A stretch of 64,000 bases of DNA from Litoreibacter albidus. Lineage in GTDB: Bacteria; Pseudomonadota; Alphaproteobacteria; Rhodobacterales; Rhodobacteraceae. Position numbers and translations under genes: made by a program. The notes under the pieces were generated by a model. It searched no databases. It was not told where the DNA came from and saw only the letters and a list, made by a program, of their open reading frames with translations. Below, one piece after another: positions 34,170 through 42,524 of this stretch. Where the stretch lies: contig NZ_FNOI01000003.1 of the NCBI RefSeq assembly GCF_900107015.1, positions 186,001 to 250,000 of the forward strand, given 5' to 3'. Numbering within the stretch: position 1 is the stretch's first letter; each line of letters starts with the position of its first letter.

Positions 34170-34631
34170 TCAATCTGCTGCGGCTTGGGCAATGGACATG
34201 AAAACCGCGTCCAACTCCGCCGCCGCACGCCCCAGATCCGGCCCCGCCTCCGCCATATAGGGCGCGAACACCAGCGACGGCGTTTTATAGCTCACCGTGG
34301 CGCCGGTCTCGGTCTCGGTCACATATATCCGGATCGGCGCTTCAATCATCGCCGCCGTCGATAGCGCAAGGATGCGCACCGCAAACTGGTTGTTGAACAC
34401 GCCAATCACGCGGTTGCCCGGAATACTGATCCCGCGTGCGCGCGCCGCCGCCGTGGGGCCAGCCTGCGTGACCACCCCCATGTTATGCGCGCGCACTGCC
34501 ACCTTCACGTCGTCAATCAGTTGGCCATGCGCCTTCTCGGTCTCGATCACCACCCAGCCCGCGCGCGGCGCGATATCCGCCGCCGCAGCAGCGGCCCATG
34601 CAAAAAACACGAGGCTCAAAATGTAGCGCAT
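34170..34631 (-). CDS. DUF302 exported protein
   Basis: A 153-residue protein with a signal peptide (about 1-18) and one DUF302 domain (FAVRILALSTAAMIEAPIRIYVTETETG, SYKTPSLVFAPY). The family is a small alpha/beta fold of uncertain role, often periplasmic and suspected in stress or small-molecule binding. The gene is 36 bases upstream of the TPP-enzyme gene on the same strand, so cotranscription is possible. Confidence 0.85.
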   Translation of the reverse strand: MRYILSLVFFAWAAAAAADIAPRAGWVVIETEKAHGQLIDDVKVAVRAHNMGVVTQAGPTAAARARGISIPGNRVIGVFNNQFAVRILALSTAAMIEAPIRIYVTETETGATVSYKTPSLVFAPYMAEAGPDLGRAAAELDAVFMSIAQAAAD

Positions 34632-34727
34632 GCCCTCATCTCCAGCTGGTTAAAAATACTCAAAAATACATGCCAGAGATGCACACACACCGCCAATCAC
34701 GTCTTCGCCACCGCCCGCACAGCACGC

Positions 34728-34761
34728 AAAAGCCCCCCAAGCGGCAGCTTGGGAGGCTTTT
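34728..34761 (-). terminator. Terminator after sodB (bidirectional)
   Basis: AAAAGCC...CCCAAGC pairs with GCTTGGG...GGCTTTT around a GGCA loop, with one mismatch; A-runs and T-runs flank both ends. It lies 41 bases past the sodB stop. Confidence 0.85.
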
Positions 34762-34802
34762 CAAATCATCTCGCGCACAGGCATCGCCTGTGCTCATTTT
34801 GC

Positions 34803-35402
34803 TCACATGCGCGACGCGACGTTTTCCCAGTTGACCAGATTGTCGAGGAAGTTGGTCAAATACACGGGGCGCTTGTTGCGGAAGTCGATGTAGTAGGAGT
34901 GCTCCCAAACATCACAGCCCAGCAAGGTTGTCTGGCCAAAGCACAGCGGGTTCACGCCGTTCTCTGTCTTGGTGACCTTGAGGCCGCCGTCCGCGTCTTT
35001 AACCAGCCAGCACCAGCCGGAGCCGAACTGACCCGCGCCCGCCGCAGAGAACTCTTCCTTGAATTTCTCGACCGAGCCGAAGCTGTCTTTCAAAGCGGCT
35101 TCCAGCTCGGACGGCATCGCGGATTTACCCGGGCTCATCATTTCCCAAAACTGGTTGTGGTTCCACAGCTGGGAGATGTTGTTGAAGATGCCGCTTTGGG
35201 CCACGGCGGATTTGTCGTAGGTGCCGACGATGATCTCTTCAAGGGATTTGCCATCCCACTCTGTGCCCTCAATGGCCTTGTTGCCGTTGGTCACATAAGC
35301 ATTGTGGTGCAGGTCGTGGTGATACTCCAGCGTCTCCTTGGACATGCCGCCGTCAGCCAGTGCGTCATGGGCGTATGGAAGGTCGGGAAGTGTAAAAGCC
35401 AT
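34803..35402 (-). CDS. sodB: Iron superoxide dismutase
   Basis: A 199-residue cytoplasmic superoxide dismutase. Metal ligands are His28 in LEYHHDLHH, His in ISQLWNHNQFW (near residue 80), and Asp/His in DVWEHSYYIDFRNKR (near 164/168). The Gln in NISQLWNH marks the iron rather than the manganese type. It is a single-gene unit with a strong terminator and its own promoter region (35403-35541), whose sequence CCCCTATAATTGG near the start may be the -10. Confidence 0.95.
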   Translation of the reverse strand: MAFTLPDLPYAHDALADGGMSKETLEYHHDLHHNAYVTNGNKAIEGTEWDGKSLEEIIVGTYDKSAVAQSGIFNNISQLWNHNQFWEMMSPGKSAMPSELEAALKDSFGSVEKFKEEFSAAGAGQFGSGWCWLVKDADGGLKVTKTENGVNPLCFGQTTLLGCDVWEHSYYIDFRNKRPVYLTNFLDNLVNWENVASRM

Positions 35403-35541
35403 TGTCTGGGCCCCCTATAATTGGACGTGAAAAATCGGATGTGCCATAACTGAGCGCCCGAGGGCGCGGGGTCAAGGCTCGTTTAACGAACGTATGGCGT
35501 CGGGGTCCGGTTCCGTGGCGCGCCGCGCTGTGTCCCTTGGC

Positions 35542-36117
35542 TCAGAACACCCCGACCTGTGAGCCGGATTTCGCTGACATGCTCAGAAGGTCGAACACAT
35601 ACTGCGCCTCGGAGCGAAAGCAGATCAGTTCGAACGCATCGTCCCCCACCGCCCCGAAGGCCACCGCCGCCTGCGCCAGTCTGGTGCGCCGGAACATGCC
35701 TTGGGTGAACGCCGCGCGCGACATATCGACGGGCGCAAGCTTGGCCAACACCTCGCGGGCACTGCCCTCGGCCGTGCCTTCAACCATGAACACCGCGCGG
35801 GCGTCTGACATGTTAACTGCCAATCCGTGCATCCCCTCCAGCGCCGCGCTCAGGCGCGCCACCACGTCGGGGGCGTCAGCATAGGGGACCATGATCAGCA
35901 GCTCGTCGGGCGACATCCACGCGGCGGCGCGCTCACCCGCGCGGGTGCACCGGCGCACCTCGGGCATGTCGACGCCTACAATGTCTGTCACCGCTTGGCG
36001 CAAGGACGCCGCATTGTGGTCGCCGCGCAGGGTGATCATACCGCGCAATCCGGCTTCCGTCACCGTGGCAAATCCCGCTGAAGAGACGCCTTGCAAGGCG
36101 CTGACTGCATTAGACAT
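35542..36117 (-). CDS. soxG: Sarcosine oxidase gamma subunit
   Basis: A 191-residue gamma subunit of heterotetrameric sarcosine oxidase, related to the GcvT fold, that packs against SoxA. Landmarks: LRGMITLRGDHNAASLRQAV, WMSPDELLIMVP and the C-terminal FRRTRLAQAAVAFGAVGDDAFELICFRS. ATG 36117 overlaps the soxA end by eight bases; the frame extends 22 codons upstream inside soxA. It is the last gene of the operon. Confidence 0.92.
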   Translation of the reverse strand: MSNAVSALQGVSSAGFATVTEAGLRGMITLRGDHNAASLRQAVTDIVGVDMPEVRRCTRAGERAAAWMSPDELLIMVPYADAPDVVARLSAALEGMHGLAVNMSDARAVFMVEGTAEGSAREVLAKLAPVDMSRAAFTQGMFRRTRLAQAAVAFGAVGDDAFELICFRSEAQYVFDLLSMSAKSGSQVGVF

Positions 36118-39100
36118 TTTGCTTCTTCCCTTCAGGGTCATAGAACACGGGGCTGACGATCTTGGCGGTCTTGCTGGTGCCATCCAGCATGGGGAAGTTG
36201 ATCACCTCGCCCATGCGCTCCGGCCCGTTCCAGACCAGCCCCATGGCGATCCCCTTGCCCAAAGTGGGCGAATGATAGGTGGAGGTAACGCGCCCTTGCG
36301 TGTTGCGCTGACCGTTGGCGTTCACGCCTTCCGCCACCGCATAAGCGCCGTCCGGCAGTGTGGAGCCATCGGTGGTTTCCAAGCCCACCAACTGCCAGCG
36401 GTCTGGGTCGGTCATGTGGATGCGCTGCTGCGCGCGCTTGCCAAGGTAGTCGTCCTTTTTCTTGGAGAGCGCCCAATGCAGGCCCAGATCCTGCGGGATG
36501 ATTGTGCCGTCGGTCTCGTCCCCGATCATGATGAACCCCTTCTCTGCGCGCAGAATGTGCAAAGCCTCTGTGCCGTAGGCAGTGGCGTCAAACTCCGCCC
36601 CTGCCGCATGCAGCGCGTCCCAGAACGCGCGGGTCTGGCTGGCGGGCACGGCGATCTCGAACGACAACTCCCCCGAGAACGATATGCGGAAGACGCGGGC
36701 GTCAAAGCCGCCGATCTGGCCTTCCTTCCACTCCATGAAGCCAAGCGCCTCTTTGGAGACATCCATGCCGCCCAGCTTCTCCAACACGGCCCGCGCATTG
36801 GGGCCGACCACGGCGATTTGGCCGTATTGCTCGGTCGCGTTGACGGTATAGACCTTCCAATCCCACCATTCGGTTTGCAGCCATTCTTCCATATGCGCGT
36901 GGATACGCGCCGCGCCGCCGGTGGTGGTGTGGCACAGCCATGTGTCTTCGTCGATCCGCGCCACCACCCCGTCATCGGTGAGGAAGCCGTTTTCGGTGCA
37001 CATCAGCCCGTAGCGGCATTTGCCCTGCTTCAGGTTGGACATCATGTTGGTGTACATCATGTCGAGGAACTTACCCGCGTCCGGCCCTTTGACGATGATT
37101 TTGCCCAAGGTGGACGCATCGAGCAGCCCAAGGCTGTTGCGCGTCGCCAAGACCTCGCGGTGAACCGCTTGCTCCACCGTCTCGCCGTCGCGTTGGTAGC
37201 AATAGGCGCGCCGCCAATGGCCCACGGGTTCCCAATAGGCGCCGTTGTCGCTGCCCCACTGGTGCAGCGGGGTTTGATTGACCGGCTGGAACAAATCTCC
37301 CGATGCGTCCCCCCCGATGGAGCCCATGGAGATGGGCGTATAGGGCGGGCGGAAGGTGGTCGTGCCAACGGCGGGAATAGCTTCATTCAAACTGTCAGCC
37401 AAGATCGCCAAGCCGTTGATGTTGCTCAACTTACCTTGATCCGTCGCCATGCCGATGGTGGTGTAGCGCTTGGTGTGCTCCACGCTCTCATAGCCCTCTT
37501 GCGCGGCAAGTTGCACGTCGGACACTTTCACGTCGTTTTGAAAGTCGAGCCACATTTTGGAGCGCAGCTTGTAGCCGGCACCTTGCGGCATCTTCCAAAC
37601 GGGCAGCAAGGGCGCGGGCTCCTCGGCGTCCGCCTTTGGAGCGGCCATGTCGGGGGCTATATGCCCCATACGCACGGCGGCGGTCTTGCCCGCCTGTGTC
37701 GCGTCGGCCAACACGGCAGCGCTGTCCATCGCGCCGCTGGCGATGCCGGCGGTGATCACAAAATCCTGCCCCTGCGCCCCCTTGGGGGCCGCGTCGGGGT
37801 TGGGGCGGAAGTGCGCCTCCCCCTCGTCCCAAAGCAGTTTGCCACCACAGTGCGACCAGAGATGCACCACCGGCGACCAGCCGCCCGACATGGCAACCGC
37901 GTCGCAGTCGATTGTCTCCAGCACGCTGCCCTCGCCCGCCTGCGCGCAGATGTCCACCGCCGTGACGCGCTTGCCGCCTTTGACGGACGCAATGGCCTTA
38001 CCGTTCTCGACCCGAACACCCAAGGCGCGGGCCTGATCGGCCAACGCGCCGCCGCCGTTCGGGCGGGCGTCAAGGATCACGGGGATTTCCAGACCTGCCT
38101 GCTTCAGGGTGATCGCCGTGCGGTAGGCGTCGTCATTGTTGGTGACGACCACGGTGCGGTCCCCCGGACTGACGGCAAAGTTGACGGCATAGTCACGCAC
38201 CGCCGAGGCCAGCATGACGCCCGGAATATCGTTGCCTGCGAAGGCCAGCGGGCGCTCTATCGCGCCGGTAGCGGTGATGATCTGCCCCGCACGGATGCGC
38301 CACAACCGGTGGCGCGGTATGTCTTGGGCGGGCGCGTGATCGGTGAGGCGCTCATAGGCCAAGGCGTAGCCGTGGTCATACACCCCCGCGCCCATGGTGC
38401 GGGACCGGATCGTGACGTTATCCATGTTTTCAAGCTGTTGCAGCGTGTTTTTGACCCATGCGTCGGCGGGCTGCCCGTCGATCTCCACGCCATCCACAGG
38501 GGCGCGACCGCCCCAATGTGCCGTCTGCTCCACCAGCATCACCTTGGCACCGGCCTGCCCCGCCGCGCGTGCGCCTTGCAGCCCCGCGATGCCGCCGCCT
38601 ATGACCAGCACATCAACGAAGGCGTAGAAATGCTCGTAGCGGTCCGCGTCGCGGTCTTTGGGGGCTTTGCCCAGCCCCGCCGCGCGACGGATCAGCGGCT
38701 CGAACAGGTGTTTCCACGCCGGCGCCGGTGCCATGAAGGTTTTGTAGTAGAAGCCTGCGGGCATGAACCGCGACGCGTAGTTGTTGAGCACCCCGACGTC
38801 GAAATCTAGCGACGGCCAGTGGTTTTGACTTTCTGCGGTCAGCCCGTCGAAGAGCTCCGTCGTGGTGACACGGGCGTTTGGCTCGAAGGTGCCACCGCGC
38901 CCGAGGTTGACCAAGCCGTTCGGCTCCTCCGCGCCGGAGGCCACAACGCCGCGCGGGCGGTGATATTTGAACGAGCGCCCCATGAGCATCTGGTCATTGG
39001 CCAAAAGTGCCGAAGCGAGCGTATCGCCTTGGAGGCCGCGCAGGCGCCTGCCGTTGAACTGAAAGGTGACCTGTTTGGTTTTATCTAGCAGGCGGCCGCC

Positions 39101-39121
39101 GGTGGACAGTCTGGTGCTCAT
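36110..39121 (-). CDS. soxA: Sarcosine oxidase alpha subunit
   Basis: A 1003-residue alpha subunit. It binds NAD and uses tetrahydrofolate to trap formaldehyde released from sarcosine (N-methylglycine) as methylene-THF. The N-terminal ferredoxin-like domain has RGLQGDTLASALLAND and SFKYHRPRGV; a dinucleotide fold with VLVIGGGIAGLQGARAAG starts near residue 170; the last 400 residues form a GcvT-type aminomethyltransferase domain (GLLDASTLGKIIVKGPDAGKFLDMMY...). The length is normal. It overlaps soxG by eight bases. Confidence 0.96.
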   Translation of the reverse strand: MSTRLSTGGRLLDKTKQVTFQFNGRRLRGLQGDTLASALLANDQMLMGRSFKYHRPRGVVASGAEEPNGLVNLGRGGTFEPNARVTTTELFDGLTAESQNHWPSLDFDVGVLNNYASRFMPAGFYYKTFMAPAPAWKHLFEPLIRRAAGLGKAPKDRDADRYEHFYAFVDVLVIGGGIAGLQGARAAGQAGAKVMLVEQTAHWGGRAPVDGVEIDGQPADAWVKNTLQQLENMDNVTIRSRTMGAGVYDHGYALAYERLTDHAPAQDIPRHRLWRIRAGQIITATGAIERPLAFAGNDIPGVMLASAVRDYAVNFAVSPGDRTVVVTNNDDAYRTAITLKQAGLEIPVILDARPNGGGALADQARALGVRVENGKAIASVKGGKRVTAVDICAQAGEGSVLETIDCDAVAMSGGWSPVVHLWSHCGGKLLWDEGEAHFRPNPDAAPKGAQGQDFVITAGIASGAMDSAAVLADATQAGKTAAVRMGHIAPDMAAPKADAEEPAPLLPVWKMPQGAGYKLRSKMWLDFQNDVKVSDVQLAAQEGYESVEHTKRYTTIGMATDQGKLSNINGLAILADSLNEAIPAVGTTTFRPPYTPISMGSIGGDASGDLFQPVNQTPLHQWGSDNGAYWEPVGHWRRAYCYQRDGETVEQAVHREVLATRNSLGLLDASTLGKIIVKGPDAGKFLDMMYTNMMSNLKQGKCRYGLMCTENGFLTDDGVVARIDEDTWLCHTTTGGAARIHAHMEEWLQTEWWDWKVYTVNATEQYGQIAVVGPNARAVLEKLGGMDVSKEALGFMEWKEGQIGGFDARVFRISFSGELSFEIAVPASQTRAFWDALHAAGAEFDATAYGTEALHILRAEKGFIMIGDETDGTIIPQDLGLHWALSKKKDDYLGKRAQQRIHMTDPDRWQLVGLETTDGSTLPDGAYAVAEGVNANGQRNTQGRVTSTYHSPTLGKGIAMGLVWNGPERMGEVINFPMLDGTSKTAKIVSPVFYDPEGKKQNV

Positions 39122-39188
39122 GAGATCAAGCCTTGGAATTTGGTGAAACAGGCCCTCCGGGGGAGGTATTTAGGAAGCAATGATGGGG

Positions 39189-39527
39189 TCATGTCGCGCC
39201 CTGCCAGCCTTCGAAGCTCCAATCGGGATGTTTCGCGGTTATGGCCGCGCGGATATCATCCGGCGGGGTGAGGGTTTGCGCGGGGTATGTGCCGAAGACC
39301 TCCAGCGTGGTGGTGGAGCGTGCGGCGTGGAACCATTTGCCACAGCCGTTAACGTGACGCCAGCGTTCCAGATGCACCCCGCGCGGGTTGGCGCGGGTGA
39401 AGAGATAGGCCTCGAAGGCGGCGTCATCGGCACCAACGGTTTCGCGCTTGATGTGGGCCTGACCACCGGCGTGCAGCTCCGTCTCTTCGGCGTGGATGCC
39501 GCAGTAGGGGCATTCTAAAATCAGCAT
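39189..39527 (-). CDS. soxD: Sarcosine oxidase delta subunit
   Basis: The zinc-binding delta subunit (112 residues) of sarcosine oxidase. CPYCG at residues 6-10 and HVNGCGKWFH near residue 60 give the Cys/His zinc site. ATG 39527 is chosen: AGGAG lies just upstream and the protein begins MLILECPYCG, the family N-terminus. It lies 67 bases upstream of soxA. Confidence 0.93.
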   Translation of the reverse strand: MLILECPYCGIHAEETELHAGGQAHIKRETVGADDAAFEAYLFTRANPRGVHLERWRHVNGCGKWFHAARSTTTLEVFGTYPAQTLTPPDDIRAAITAKHPDWSFEGWQGAT

Positions 39528-39554
39528 GGGGCACTCCTTGGCATGAACGCACTT

Positions 39555-39582
39555 AGGGCGGGCACCGCGTGGCACCCGCCCT
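39555..39582 (-). other. GC-rich hairpin between small membrane gene and soxD
   Basis: AGGGCGGG (39555-39562) and CCCGCCCT (39575-39582) pair exactly, with a 12-base loop. It lies 27 bases upstream of soxD and 29 bases past the 62-residue membrane-protein gene. There is no T-run, so it is a candidate mRNA processing or stability element. Confidence 0.55.
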
Positions 39583-39611
39583 GCTGGGGGAAGAAGATTT
39601 GATTTGGGGTG

Positions 39612-39800
39612 TTAGCCGTCAGCCGCAGGTGCGGTGATGGCTGGCGCGTCGAGGTTTTCAGGTGGCGCGATGGCGTCGCCTTCCGTGACCGTGCCGGAGC
39701 CGAGCATGGCGATGACCACGATGAACAGGCCGATGAGGACTGCGGCGACCACGAGGCCGGTGCTGCTGCTATTGGATTTCGGGGTTGTGTAGTCAGACAT
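39612..39800 (-). CDS. Small single-pass membrane protein inside the sox operon (62 aa)
   Basis: A 62-residue protein: a short polar N-terminus (SDYTTPKSNSSS), one hydrophobic helix (about residues 16-36) and an acidic, proline-rich tail. ATG 39800 is supported by a strong AAAGGAGGTA site. I do not recognise a family. It is encoded between soxB and soxD, which are adjacent in the sarcosine oxidase operons I know, and resembles the neighbouring 82-residue protein in layout (Ser/Thr-rich head, one helix, acidic tail). Confidence 0.65.
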   Translation of the reverse strand: MSDYTTPKSNSSSTGLVVAAVLIGLFIVVIAMLGSGTVTEGDAIAPPENLDAPAITAPAADG

Positions 39801-39952
39801 GAAGATACCTCCTTTGGTGAGGGCTTCATGGTGCCAGTTACGCTTGTTATCGCAACGGGCGTGGCGTGCGGCGGCCATTCTCGGCGGGAGGTAGCCTGAA
39901 TAGGCGCGCCGCATGCGCTAAGCTTTGCCTGTCTTGGAGGGAAGACGGGTTT

Positions 39953-39982
39953 GGGTCGGCCGCAGGGAGGAACGGCCGACCC
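39953..39982 (-). other. GC-rich hairpin between the two small membrane genes
   Basis: GGGTCGGCCG (39953-39962) and CGGCCGACCC (39973-39982) form a perfect 10-base stem around a 10-base loop. It lies 28 bases past the 82-residue gene's stop. There is no clear T-run. It may stop, slow or protect the transcript. Confidence 0.6.
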
Positions 39983-40010
39983 TAGAGCGAGGGTACGCGG
40001 GGGAAAACGC

Positions 40011-40259
40011 TTAGTTTCCGGCTTCGCCGGACACTGCACCCTCAACTGCATCAGCAGCACCTTCGACGGCGGCACCAGCGCCCTCGATCGTGATGCTAAC
40101 ATCGTCATTGGCCGACGGGTTCGACCCGGAGAAGACCACATAGGCCAGAACGCCGACGACCACGATGAGGGCCCCGACCACAACGCCCATGCCGGCACCG
40201 CCGCTTGTCGTTGTGGTGGTGGTTGTGTTCGTGCGTTCTGTGTTGTCTGTATGTGCCAT
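40011..40259 (-). CDS. Small single-pass membrane protein inside the sox operon (82 aa)
   Basis: An 82-residue protein with a threonine-rich head (seven Thr in a row after TERTNT), one hydrophobic helix (about residues 24-45) and an acidic/alanine-rich tail with repeated VEGA units. ATG 40259 follows a TAGGAG ribosome site. No family is recognised. It lies between soxB and the 62-residue relative, 90 bases past the soxB stop. Both could be accessory membrane anchors or could have inserted into the operon; the function is unknown. Confidence 0.65.
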   Translation of the reverse strand: MAHTDNTERTNTTTTTTTSGGAGMGVVVGALIVVVGVLAYVVFSGSNPSANDDVSITIEGAGAAVEGAADAVEGAVSGEAGN

Positions 40260-40349
40260 GTCGGGGCTCCTATGATGTCTCTTTTCATCATCACAACCCG
40301 ATGAGCGCCCAGAAGGTTCCCAGATTTTTTCGCGCCCCGCCTCGCCATG

Positions 40350-41594
40350 CTAATGCGCCACGCCTGCGGCGACGCTTTCGTCGATGAAGCGTCCCTCTTT
40401 AAAGCGGTCGAGGCCGAATTCGGCCGTCAGCGGGGAATGCCCTTTGGCGACCAGCTCCGCCATGGCCCAGCCAGAGCCGGGGATTGCCTTGAAGCCGCCA
40501 GTGCCCCAACCGCAGTTGATGAAGCAATTGCCCAGCGGTGTTTTCGACAGGATCGGGGAGCGGTCGCCCGTGACATCGACAATACCGCCCCACTGGCGCA
40601 GCATCTTGAGGCGCGACAGCATGGGGAACGTCTCGACCAGCGCGCGCACGGTTTCCTCGACATGCTGGAAGCTGCCACGTTGGGTGTAGTTGTTGTAGCC
40701 GTCGGTGCCGCCGCCGATGACCATCTCCCCCTTGTCGGACTGGCTGAGGTACCCGTGCACGGTGTTGGCCATGACGACGATATCCATGCAGGGCTTGATC
40801 GGCTCCGACACCAAGGCCTGCAGCGCCACGGATTCAATTGGCAGACGGAAGCCTGCGAGCCCTGCCACATGGCCGGAATTCCCTGCGACGACGATACACA
40901 GCTTTTCGCAGTCGATGTCGCCCTTGGTGGTGGAGACGCCCGTGACCTGCCCGCCCGCACGCTTCACATCCGTGACCTCGCATTGCTGGATGATGTCCAT
41001 GCCCATGTCCGAGCAGGCGCGCGCGTAGCCCCATGCCACCGCATCGTGGCGTGCGGTGCCGCCGCGCGCTTGGAACAGGCCGCCCAACACGGGATAGCGG
41101 GGGCCGTCGATGTTCATAATCGGGCAGATTTCCTTGACCCGCTCTGGCCCGATGAATTCCGTCTTCACCCCTTGCAGCGCGTTCGCATAGGCGGTGCGCT
41201 GGTAACCGCGCACCTCGTGATGGGTTTGCGCCAGCATCAGCACCCCGCGCGGGGAGAACATGACGTTGTAGTTCAAATCCTGGCTCATGGTCTCGTAGAG
41301 GCTGCGCGCCTTCTCGTAGATCGCGGCGGAGGGGTCTTGCAGGTAATTCGAGCGGATAATCGTGGTGTTACGCCCCGTGTTCCCGCCGCCCAGCCAGCCC
41401 TTCTCGATAATGGCAACGTCAGTGATGCCGTGGTTTTTGCCGAGGTAATAGGCAGTCGCCAGCCCGTGCCCGCCTGCGCCCACGATTATGACCTTATACT
41501 TCTTCTTCGGCGTCGGAGAGCGCCAAGCGCGCTCCCAACCGGAGTGGAACCGGACCGCTTCGCGCGCGATCGCAAAGGCAGAATAGCGTTTCAT
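40350..41594 (-). CDS. soxB: Sarcosine oxidase beta subunit
   Basis: The FAD-containing beta subunit (414 residues) that oxidises sarcosine; it also carries covalent FMN. The Rossmann motif VIIVGAGGHGLATAYYLG lies near residue 35; TARHDAVAWGYARA near residue 175 contains the His expected to bind FMN. ATG 41594 is chosen for the family N-terminus MKRYSAFAIAREA with AAGGGGAT upstream. It is the first gene of the sox operon on this strand and is divergent from ruvX. Confidence 0.95.
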   Translation of the reverse strand: MKRYSAFAIAREAVRFHSGWERAWRSPTPKKKYKVIIVGAGGHGLATAYYLGKNHGITDVAIIEKGWLGGGNTGRNTTIIRSNYLQDPSAAIYEKARSLYETMSQDLNYNVMFSPRGVLMLAQTHHEVRGYQRTAYANALQGVKTEFIGPERVKEICPIMNIDGPRYPVLGGLFQARGGTARHDAVAWGYARACSDMGMDIIQQCEVTDVKRAGGQVTGVSTTKGDIDCEKLCIVVAGNSGHVAGLAGFRLPIESVALQALVSEPIKPCMDIVVMANTVHGYLSQSDKGEMVIGGGTDGYNNYTQRGSFQHVEETVRALVETFPMLSRLKMLRQWGGIVDVTGDRSPILSKTPLGNCFINCGWGTGGFKAIPGSGWAMAELVAKGHSPLTAEFGLDRFKEGRFIDESVAAGVAH

Positions 41595-41695
41595 AGAAAG
41601 ATCCCCTTGTGGGCGGCCACGTTGCCCCCGTTTTGCGCCAGCGCAGGGGGGCGCGTCCCGCTGGTTTCGGCATATCACGGCCTAGTTGCGACACA

Positions 41696-41725
41696 CCAGC
41701 GTCGCGAGGTCGCAAATACAACATC
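41696..41725. promoter_or_regulatory. Inverted repeat TTGCGAC / GTCGCAA upstream of soxB
   Basis: Seven-base arms at 41696-41702 and 41719-41725, with an additional GTCGC copy at 41711-41715 between them, lie in the soxB-ruvX divergent gap, about 100 bases upstream of soxB. It is a candidate operator for control of sarcosine use. Confidence 0.4.
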
Positions 41726-41785
41726 TTGAGTGGACTTTGGGGGGCTGCCGCGCCTATCTGGAGGCAAGCAAAGAGCGGGTTTGAT

Positions 41786-42268
41786 ATGGGCGAAATTTAC
41801 GATGACATCACGGCGTTTCTAGACGCCCTGCCCCCGATGCGCCCGATTGTCGGGCTTGATCTGGGCACGGTCACGCTGGGGGTTGCAGTGTCTGACAGCT
41901 TCATGTCGGTGGCGACGCCTTTGGAGACGATCAAGCGCAAAAAGTTCGGGGTGGATGCCGCCGCCCTGCTTGCCATCATGGAAAAGCGCGGGGTTGCGGG
42001 GCTCGTGCTGGGGCTGCCGTTGAATATGGACGGCTCCGAGGGGCCGCGGGTGCAATCGACCCGCGCGTTTGCGCGCAACCTGTCGCGACTGACAGATGTG
42101 CCCATCACCTATTGGGACGAGCGCCTGTCCACCGTGGCGGCGGAGCGCGCGTTGCTGGAGGCGGATACGTCGCGAAAGCGTCGCGCGGAGGTGATCGACC
42201 ATGTCGCCGCAGGGTTTATCCTGCAAGGGGCACTGGACCGCATACGCCACATAAAGGACAACGCATGA
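41786..42268 (+). CDS. ruvX: Holliday junction resolvase RuvX (YqgF)
   Basis: A 160-residue RNase H-fold nuclease homologue of RuvX/YqgF, with proposed roles in Holliday junction cleavage and 16S rRNA 5' maturation. Motifs: GLDLGTVTLGVAVSD with the first Asp, LVLGLPLNMDGSEG, and YWDERLSTV. ATG 41786 gives the usual short lead. The stop overlaps the DUF1289 start (ATGA at 42265-42268). Confidence 0.92.
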   Translation: MGEIYDDITAFLDALPPMRPIVGLDLGTVTLGVAVSDSFMSVATPLETIKRKKFGVDAAALLAIMEKRGVAGLVLGLPLNMDGSEGPRVQSTRAFARNLSRLTDVPITYWDERLSTVAAERALLEADTSRKRRAEVIDHVAAGFILQGALDRIRHIKDNA

Positions 42269-42492
42269 GCGACGACATCTGGCAGCGCGACGAGGTGCAA
42301 AGCCCCTGCGTTAAGGTGTGCATCGTGCATCCGGCGGAGCGGTTGTGTACAGGCTGTCTGCGCACCATCGACGAGATTGGCGCGTGGTCACGGATGACGA
42401 ATGAAGCCCGCGCCGCGCTTCTGGAGGAGCTACCGTCACGGGCGGGGCGCTTGAAGCAACGACGTGGCGGCCGAAAGGCCCGTATAGGCTAG
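42265..42492 (+). CDS. DUF1289 cysteine protein
   Basis: A 75-residue protein of the DUF1289 family. The conserved core is SPCVKVCIVHPAERLCTGCLRTIDEIGAW, with four cysteines that may bind metal. Family members are small cytoplasmic proteins of unknown function, often beside RNA or DNA metabolism genes. It is translationally coupled to ruvX. Confidence 0.85.
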   Translation: MSDDIWQRDEVQSPCVKVCIVHPAERLCTGCLRTIDEIGAWSRMTNEARAALLEELPSRAGRLKQRRGGRKARIG

Positions 42493-42524
42493 CGCCCGCG
42501 CCCCAGTGGCCCTATGGACATGCC

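Noticed and set aside
35891-38809. A 972-codon open frame on the plus strand
   Set aside because: It runs antisense through soxA/soxG, whose protein matches known sarcosine oxidase subunits over their whole length. High GC in third positions creates long antisense frames.
40347-41729. A 460-codon open frame on the plus strand
   Set aside because: It is the antisense shadow of soxB; SoxB has full-length family similarity.
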